From the NCBI GenBank assembly GCA_030591745.1, contig JAUVAM010000290.1:1-5746 (forward strand): 5,746 nucleotides of DNA. Direction: 5' to 3'. This DNA is from Deltaproteobacteria bacterium. GTDB taxonomy: Bacteria; Myxococcota; B64-G9. The translations under genes and the position numbers were made by a program. The notes under the pieces were generated by a model that was given only the letters and a program-made list of their open reading frames with translations, had not been told where the DNA came from and searched no databases. Positions 1-3,718 of the stretch are shown here, in pieces; position 1 is the first letter of the stretch; every line of letters starts with the position of its first letter.

Positions 1-162
1 AGGTGCGTTTCACCATACTACAACCCGCCGGCCACCACCATCCAAATGGCTTCACCATACACAACAAAAAGAGTCAATTAAGTTGATGTACTTACCGAAT
101 GTATATCTTTTGAAATTCAATGGGAAGGAATAAATTAATAGGAAACAGGGAGGGGACGTTGC
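1..162. other. 5' flank of the intron, no supported gene
   Basis: No coding region is convincing here. The first 60 bases are GC-rich and contain two copies of TTCACCATAC (9-18 and 51-60), each followed closely by ACAAC, 42 bases apart. Bases 61-140 are AT-rich and hold a small perfect inverted repeat, TTGAAATTCAA (110-120), and a looser one, TCAATTAAGTTGA (74-86). I see no convincing promoter or T-tailed terminator hairpin. The last bases, CGTTGC (157-162), form the 5' exon next to the intron and would contain its IBS1 target. On the minus strand a frame opening at ATG 58-56 runs off the window edge, but it has no ribosome binding site and is too short to call. Confidence 0.5.
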
Positions 163-258
163 GTGCGCCGGCACAAACCGGCAAGGTGTTGTAGATGAAA
201 GTTCTATATGCTGAAGACATAGCGAGTCACAGCAGCCCCGAGTCATGCGTAGGCGTGG

Positions 259-272
259 GCAACCATGGTTGC
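259..272. repeat. 14-bp perfect palindrome in intron domain I (GCAACCATGGTTGC)
   Basis: The sequence equals its own reverse complement and can fold as a 5-bp stem with a CATG loop in the intron RNA. Its left arm, GCAAC (259-263), is also complementary to GTTGC (158-162), the last five bases of the 5' exon, so it is the best candidate for EBS1. The two pairings would compete, so the EBS1 assignment is tentative. Confidence 0.5.
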
Positions 273-526
273 GAAGCGTTGACAGGGGGAGGTGTAGGCC
301 AGGTATTGAGCCGCGAAATCCCTACATCAGGGTGCCGACGCCGTGCCACGAGGCGGAAGGCGAAACTGTGGGCAGCGTTATGCGAGTTGCTGACAGGCCC
401 TGCGTGGTCAGAGACCCTGTGCATGCACTCAAGCACCTTGTGCGGGAGCCGGGAGATCCCATGACTGGCCAGGATAAGAAACGGCGACCTGGTCCGCGTC
501 GGAAACCCGAAAGGGGTAACCCGACG

Positions 527-1999
527 ATGAACAGTCATGGGAAGTCGGACAGGCCAATAAGACCTGAGAAGCCTGCGAACAAAGTCAGTGGTGCGCCACT
601 GGTGGCGGAGCAAGTGGAGGAAAGGGGCCTGGCCAAGGGAAACCCGAGCCAGCAAAACAAGGGCCGGACACAGTGCCGGAAAGCCTTGCAAAGTAAGCTG
701 GAGCGGGTACGGCAAGCAGCGTGCCGGGATAAGGAGCTGCGGTTCACCGCCCTCTGGCACCATGTGTACGACGTCGACCGACTGCGGGAAGTGTACTTCG
801 CGATGAAGCGCAAAGCCGCGGCCGGAGTAGACGGAGAGACATGGCAGCATTACGGAGAAGACCTGGAGGAAAATCTCCTGGACCTCTCTGCACGGCTGAA
901 ACGAGGGGCGTACCGGGCTAAGCCAGTCAGGAGGGTGTACATACCAAAAGCAGATGGTAGGCAAAGGCCACTCGGCGTGCCTGCCCTGGAAGACAAAATT
1001 GTCCAGGGAGCCACTGTGGAGGTAATGAACGCCATCTATGAGACTGACTTTCTCGGGTTTTCGTACGGGTTCCGACCAGGGCGAAGCCAACATGATGCGT
1101 TGGATGCGCTCACGGTTGGGCTGGTGCGAAAGAAGGTGAGCTGGGTGCTCGATGCGGACATTCGTGGGTTTTTCGATGCCGTCGACCACGAATGGCTAAC
1201 GAAGTTCGTCGAGCATCGAATCGCGGACCAACGCGTCGTGCGGCACATCAAGAAGTGGCTGAAAGCCGGCGTGTTGGAGGACGGGAAGCGAACGCGGACG
1301 GAGGAAGGTACGCCGCAGGGCGGTAGCATTAGCCCGTTGTTGGCGAACATCTATCTCCACTACGTGTTCGACCTCTGGGCTCAGTCGTGGCGTCGGAAGC
1401 AGACCCATGGTGATGTCATCATCATTCGGTATGCCGACGACATATGCGCTGGGTTCCAAACCAAATCGGATGCCGAGCGGTTCCTGAGAGACTTGCGGGA
1501 GCGATTCCGCAAATTCAATTTGGAATTGCACCCTGACAAAACGCGGTTGATAGAGTTTGGTCGATTCGCGGCCGAAAACCGCAAACAAAGAGGCCAGGGC
1601 AAACCCGAGACCTTTGACTTTCTTGGATTTACGCACTGTTGCGGAAGGAAGAGAAATGGGAAGTTCGCGGTACTCCGGCAAACGAAGCGAAAGAGGATGC
1701 GTGCCAAGCTAAAAGAAATCAAGCAGGAATTGAGGCGACGCATGCACGACCCCGTCCCTGAAGTGGGTGCCTGGCTAAAGTCGGTGGTGAGGGGACATAT
1801 GCAGTACTTCTCTGTCCCCCGAAACCAAGCAGCAGTTGGCTTGTTTCGCATTGAGGTCATCAAGTTATGGTTCAGGACGTTGAAACGTCGGAGCCAGAAG
1901 ACGCGGATGAACTGGAAGCGAATGAAACGACTGGTAAGACGCTGGATACCCAATGCGCGCGTGATGCATCTTTATCCGGAACAACGTTTGCGCGTTTGA
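527..1999 (+). CDS. ltrA: Group II intron reverse transcriptase/maturase (LtrA-like, no endonuclease domain)
   Basis: This protein binds its host intron RNA to help splicing and reverse-transcribes it during retrohoming. With the start at ATG 527 it is 490 residues. The RT fingers/palm carry the block around Leu149 (LGVPALEDK), the first catalytic aspartate block DADIRGFFD (209-217), TPQGG (262-266), the YADD active site (302-305), LHPDKT in RT6 and FLGFTH around 365-370. The basic region that follows, to about residue 480, fits the maturase domain X. The protein ends there, with no C-terminal zinc-binding HNH endonuclease, so insertion would use an endonuclease-independent route. The same frame is open back to 245, and ATG 461 (GGGAG at 451-455) is an alternative start. 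ATG 527 (AAGGGG at 510-515) is preferred because related proteins, as I recall them, start near this MNxHGKSDRP segment and the upstream bases belong to intron RNA structure. No frameshift or missing catalytic residue is seen. Confidence 0.95.
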   Translation: MNSHGKSDRPIRPEKPANKVSGAPLVAEQVEERGLAKGNPSQQNKGRTQCRKALQSKLERVRQAACRDKELRFTALWHHVYDVDRLREVYFAMKRKAAAGVDGETWQHYGEDLEENLLDLSARLKRGAYRAKPVRRVYIPKADGRQRPLGVPALEDKIVQGATVEVMNAIYETDFLGFSYGFRPGRSQHDALDALTVGLVRKKVSWVLDADIRGFFDAVDHEWLTKFVEHRIADQRVVRHIKKWLKAGVLEDGKRTRTEEGTPQGGSISPLLANIYLHYVFDLWAQSWRRKQTHGDVIIIRYADDICAGFQTKSDAERFLRDLRERFRKFNLELHPDKTRLIEFGRFAAENRKQRGQGKPETFDFLGFTHCCGRKRNGKFAVLRQTKRKRMRAKLKEIKQELRRRMHDPVPEVGAWLKSVVRGHMQYFSVPRNQAAVGLFRIEVIKLWFRTLKRRSQKTRMNWKRMKRLVRRWIPNARVMHLYPEQRLRV

Positions 2000-2009
2000 C
2001 CCGAGGCAG

Positions 2010-2042
2010 GAGCCCGGTGCGTTAGTAGCGCTCGCCGGGATC
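2010..2042 (+). ncRNA. Group II intron domain V (catalytic hairpin)
   Basis: Domain V is the most conserved part of the ribozyme and carries the catalytic AGC triad. Here GAGCCCGG (2010-2017) pairs with CCGGGATC (2035-2042), enclosing an upper stem (TGCG 2018-2021 against CGCT) and a two-base CG bulge at 2033-2034, in the usual place. The triad is A2011-G2012-C2013. The triad G faces an A (2040) instead of the usual U, and the upper stem has a U-U opposition; close relatives also vary here as far as I recall. It lies just after the maturase stop, as expected. Confidence 0.85.
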
Positions 2043-2045
2043 TGT

Positions 2046-2081
2046 GCGGGGGGCACCTCTAAGGGGTGGCTCTACCGCGAC
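2046..2081 (+). ncRNA. Group II intron domain VI with branch-point A2074
   Basis: The helix forms from GCGG (2046-2049) with CCGC (2075-2078), then a GGGG/CTCT segment, and ends in CACCTC (2054-2059) pairing with GGGGTG around a TAA loop. A2074 is left unpaired on the 3' side, seven bases before the proposed 3' splice site. This is the expected location of the lariat branch point. The final AC (2080-2081) fits the AY 3' end consensus. Confidence 0.8.
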
Positions 2082-2136
2082 CACTATTGTTGGCAGAGAG
2101 GGTTGCACCCCTTAGCCCCCACTTGCTCAAGAACCA
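2082..2136. other. 3' flank of the intron, no gene
   Basis: This 55-base stretch lies between the intron 3' end and the DUF2442 stop. It contains a weak hairpin (GGGT-TGC-ACCC, around 2100-2110) without a T tract, so it is not a convincing terminator for either side. If the intron is removed, the joined exons read TGCCA-CTATTGT-TGGCA, a small inverted repeat split by the insertion. Confidence 0.45.
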
Positions 2137-2397
2137 CTAGCTGGCTTTCTTGGCCTGATCCCCGACGCCCATCAGCAGCGCGGGAACGGAGATGTCTTCA
2201 TTGAGCTCCTCCCAGTGCAGGCCGCTGCCGCCGCCGCTGATGATGGCTTTGTCTCGTTGTTGGGGGCTGGCCTTGAGAAGGCGCGGAAAATACGCGAGCG
2301 GAACCCCGAGTTGGCGGCCATCAGCAAAATCGATCCACAGCGTGTCATCGTCGAACCAGATTCTTTTGGCTCTTGTGTCAGTTCCCAAAGTGTTCAT
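2137..2397 (-). CDS. DUF2442 domain protein (second gene of a DUF4160-DUF2442 pair)
   Basis: This is a small soluble protein of 86 residues and unknown molecular function. Family hallmarks are visible: an N-terminal beta segment with WFDDDTLWIDFADGR, the VPLAYFPRLLKASPQQR segment, and near the C-terminus GLHWEELNEDISVPALLMG. It has no signal peptide or membrane segment, and it lacks the extra C-terminal helix-turn-helix seen in some longer DUF2442 proteins. ATG at 2397 is chosen because GAGGGG sits about 8 bases upstream; a TTG at 2412 in the same frame is an alternative. The start lies 20 bases inside the end of the DUF4160 gene, so the two are almost certainly co-transcribed and translationally coupled. 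DUF4160 and DUF2442 genes recur side by side in many bacteria and are commonly regarded as a putative toxin-antitoxin pair. Which partner would be toxic is not known to me. Confidence 0.88.
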   Translation of the reverse strand: MNTLGTDTRAKRIWFDDDTLWIDFADGRQLGVPLAYFPRLLKASPQQRDKAIISGGGSGLHWEELNEDISVPALLMGVGDQAKKAS

Positions 2398-2623
2398 TCC
2401 AGTACCCCTCAATAATGGCCTTTTTCTCGATTGCCACCAGCAGCAATTCGTGAAGTTCGCTGGATTTCATGCCGTATGCTTCGGCCACACAGGCCGTTGG
2501 TTCAAGCCAGAATTTTGCGACCGCCTCGCCCTTGCGTACATGAATGTGCAAAGGCTCCCTGGGGTTGCCCTCATTCGAATAGAAAAAGAACCGATATCCT
2601 TTGTATCTGAACACAACTGGCAT
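2378..2623 (-). CDS. DUF4160 domain protein (first gene of a DUF4160-DUF2442 pair)
   Basis: This is an 81-residue cytoplasmic protein that matches the DUF4160 family over its full length. It has the N-terminal MPVVFRYKGYRFFFYSNEG strand region, the diagnostic PLHIHVRKGEAVAKFWLEP motif (residues 24-42, with the conserved HIHV and the KFWLEP strand), and the C-terminal helix ending in EGYWNEHFGN. The function of the family is not established. Its histidine-rich conserved core and its constant pairing with DUF2442 suggest one half of a toxin-antitoxin type unit (inference). ATG 2623 is the only sensible start; the Shine-Dalgarno sequence before it is weak. The gene is transcribed away from the methionine aminopeptidase gene, across a 123-base divergent gap, and overlaps DUF2442 downstream. 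It appears intact. Confidence 0.88.
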   Translation of the reverse strand: MPVVFRYKGYRFFFYSNEGNPREPLHIHVRKGEAVAKFWLEPTACVAEAYGMKSSELHELLLVAIEKKAIIEGYWNEHFGN

Positions 2624-2746
2624 GACTCAAGCTTACGCCGAAGTGGGATTTTAGTCTAGGGAGCCCAGGGCCTCCGTCCCTCTCTTCTCTTTCTTCTGGA
2701 GGGGGGCATTGACCATTTTTGGTCAAAGAGCAAGACTGGCGAAACC
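2624..2746. promoter_or_regulatory. Divergent intergenic region between the DUF4160 gene and map
   Basis: These 123 bases must carry the promoters for both the minus-strand DUF pair and the plus-strand aminopeptidase. I see TAAAAT on the minus strand about 30 bases before the DUF4160 start, without a clear -35. There is also a 21-base pyrimidine run (2677-2697), immediately followed by GGAGGGGGG, and then the 18-nt inverted repeat. No sigma-70 promoter is strong enough to place exactly. Confidence 0.4.
2709..2726. promoter_or_regulatory. Perfect 18-nt inverted repeat upstream of map
   Basis: TTGACCA (2709-2715) and TGGTCAA (2720-2726) are exact reverse complements separated by TTTT. It lies 20 bases before the methionine aminopeptidase start in the divergent gap. 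It could be a regulator's operator, or an mRNA hairpin that hides or spaces the upstream GGAGG. It does not match an operator I can name with confidence; the outer TTGA/TCAA resembles FNR/CRP half-sites, but the spacing is too long. TTGACC would also pass as a -35 hexamer, but the -10 partner is poor. Confidence 0.45.
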
Positions 2747-2750
2747 ATGA
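2709..2750 (+). CDS. Possible 13-codon leader peptide coupled to map
   Basis: A strong Shine-Dalgarno-like GGAGGGGGG (2698-2706) stands just before TTG 2709. That codon opens a frame for fMet-TIFGQRARLAKP, ending at TGA 2748-2750. The stop overlaps the map start codon as ATGA, a classic coupling arrangement. The map ATG itself has no good ribosome binding site at normal distance, so reinitiation after this micro-ORF would explain how it is translated. There is no homology support and the ORF is very short, so chance remains possible. Confidence 0.3.
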   Translation: MTIFGQRARLAKP

Positions 2751-3502
2751 TAATAATAAAAAGCAAACATGAAATAGAAAAAATGAGGAAAGCCGGAAGG
2801 CTGGCTGCCGGGCTCTTGGCTTATATTGAGCCTTTTGTGAAAAAAGACACTTCGACGCTGCGTTTGAATGATCTCTGTGAGAAGTTCACAAAAGAGCATG
2901 GCGCGATTTCCGCCCCATTGAACTACCAGGGGTTTCCTAAAAGTATCTGTACATCCATCAACGACGTCGTCTGTCACGGGATTCCATCCGCCAAGGCGAT
3001 CTTGAAGGATGGAGATATTGTCAACGTCGACGTAACCGTCATCCTGGATGGTTTTCATGGGGATACTTCCAAGACCTTTCTTGTTGGAGACGTGAAAAGC
3101 GAAACTAGAAAACTCGTGTCCTCTACGGAAGAAGCGATGCTTCGCGGAATTAATGCGGTAAAGCCAGGTGAATACCTTTATGAGGTCGGCAGGGAGATTG
3201 AACAGTTTATTAAGAAATTGGGTTACTCCATTGTCACGGAACTGGGCGGGCATGGGATCGGTCGGGGATTTCATGAAGACCCCCTGGTCCTGCATCATTA
3301 CAGTCTGCAGAATAGAATCAAATTGAAAGAGGGAATGACCTTTACAATTGAGCCCATGATCAACATGGGAACCTCATCGAAAGTCGTCATTTCCCCTGAT
3401 GATGGCTGGACGGTCAGAACCAAAGATGGATCGCTGAGTGCCCAATTCGAGCATACAATTCTTGTGACTTCGGATGGTGCGGAAATATTGACCAAGCTCT
3501 AA
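2747..3502 (+). CDS. map: Methionine aminopeptidase, type I
   Basis: This is a cytoplasmic metalloprotease that removes the initiator methionine from nascent proteins when the second residue is small. The protein has 251 residues, a normal length for the bacterial type I enzyme without extensions. The pita-bread fold's five metal ligands are all visible: Asp95 (VNVDVT), Asp106 (GDTS), His169 (GGHGIG), Glu202 (TIEPM) and Glu235 (QFEHT). The substrate-contacting His77 (CHGIP) and His176 (FHEDP) are also present. The N-terminus, IIIKSKHEIEKMRKAGRLAA, aligns with the usual IKTPEDIEKMR start, supporting ATG 2747. No Shine-Dalgarno lies at normal distance, but a leader ORF with one ends over this ATG. 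The gene stands alone, not in the usual secY-map-infA ribosomal context, and appears more AT-rich and lysine-rich in codons than its neighbours. It may be a second, acquired copy (inference). It converges on the carrier gene with a 10-base gap. Confidence 0.96.
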   Translation: MIIIKSKHEIEKMRKAGRLAAGLLAYIEPFVKKDTSTLRLNDLCEKFTKEHGAISAPLNYQGFPKSICTSINDVVCHGIPSAKAILKDGDIVNVDVTVILDGFHGDTSKTFLVGDVKSETRKLVSSTEEAMLRGINAVKPGEYLYEVGREIEQFIKKLGYSIVTELGGHGIGRGFHEDPLVLHHYSLQNRIKLKEGMTFTIEPMINMGTSSKVVISPDDGWTVRTKDGSLSAQFEHTILVTSDGAEILTKL

Positions 3503-3512
3503 ACGCTTAAGC

Positions 3513-3713
3513 TCAGCCCCCACTCATCAAATGCACCACGTCTATTTCATCCCCATCGGCGATGAGGGTGTAGGGGTGTTCTACCTTGGGAATTCGTTTT
3601 CCCTAGATGAAGACGGTCTTCATGGGGAAGGAGAATTTGAGTTCTTTCATCAGGGCCGTGACGGTCAGGCCTTCGCGCCAGGGGTGGCGCTCTCCGTTGA
3701 CCTGGATGGGCAT
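3513..3713 (-). pseudogene. ThiS/MoaD-like sulfur carrier with an in-frame amber codon
   Basis: Read through, this is a 66-codon protein of the ubiquitin-like ThiS/MoaD family. It starts MPIQVNGERHPWREGLTVTA and ends DGDEIDVVHLMSGG, with the C-terminal Gly-Gly that is adenylated and thiocarboxylated in this family. Codon 37 is TAG (plus-strand bases 3603-3605), in the middle of the fold, at a place where relatives such as E. coli ThiS have Asn (…IN…). The frame is otherwise clean on both sides, and no start codon follows that would rescue the second half. ATG 3713 lies five bases after the stop of the AOR-like gene, so it is probably translated by coupling. By context it would donate sulfur for tungstopterin in the AOR system; a role in thiamine synthesis is less likely because no thi genes are nearby. 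It may be a fresh pseudogene, a sequencing error, or a read-through (suppressed or pyrrolysine) gene. Confidence 0.8.
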
Positions 3714-3718
3714 GCTCT

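Larger units (their letters stand above)
163..2081 (+). mobile_element. Complete group II intron with its own reverse transcriptase/maturase
   Basis: Group II introns are self-splicing ribozymes that move by retrohoming, using the protein they encode. The 5' end is placed at GTGCG (163-167), matching the GUGYG consensus, and is followed at once by a domain I hairpin (GCCGG 167-171 pairing with CCGGC 178-182). The structural 5' part runs to about 520, the maturase gene lies in the domain IV position, and domains V and VI follow its stop. The 3' end is placed at C2081, giving a terminal AC (AY consensus) 7 bases after the bulged A2074. Total length is about 1.92 kb, normal for an ORF-bearing bacterial intron. 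Candidate EBS1 is GCAAC (259-263), complementary to GTTGC (158-162) just before the intron. All parts look intact, so it may be active. The boundaries are inferred from consensus and could be off by a base or two. Confidence 0.9.

Noticed and set aside
1..58. Minus-strand frame from ATG 58 running off the window
   Set aside because: Only 19 codons are visible, there is no Shine-Dalgarno and no recognisable family.
245..526. N-terminal extension of the maturase frame back to ATG 245 (584 residues)
   Set aside because: The bases belong to conserved intron RNA structure, the extension has no family match, and better starts with ribosome binding sites exist at 461 and 527.
227..1189. Long minus-strand open frame of 320 codons opposite the maturase
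   Set aside because: It is antisense to a clear reverse transcriptase, has no recognisable domain and no start context; a shadow of the GC-rich coding frame.
2100..2112. GGGT-TGC-ACCC hairpin as a terminator for the DUF2442 gene
   Set aside because: The stem is only four base pairs and no T run follows on either strand.
2656..2676. Near-palindrome GGAGCCCAGGGCCTCC in the divergent gap
   Set aside because: It is imperfect at its centre, leaves too small a loop for a hairpin, and resembles no known operator.
2114..3524. Direct repeat AGCCCCCACT at 2114-2123 and 3515-3524 as a mobile-element boundary
   Set aside because: It is only 10 bases and C-rich, and the second copy is simply the end of the carrier gene (codons for Ser-Gly-Gly-stop). 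The weak similarity beyond it needs gaps, so chance is likely.
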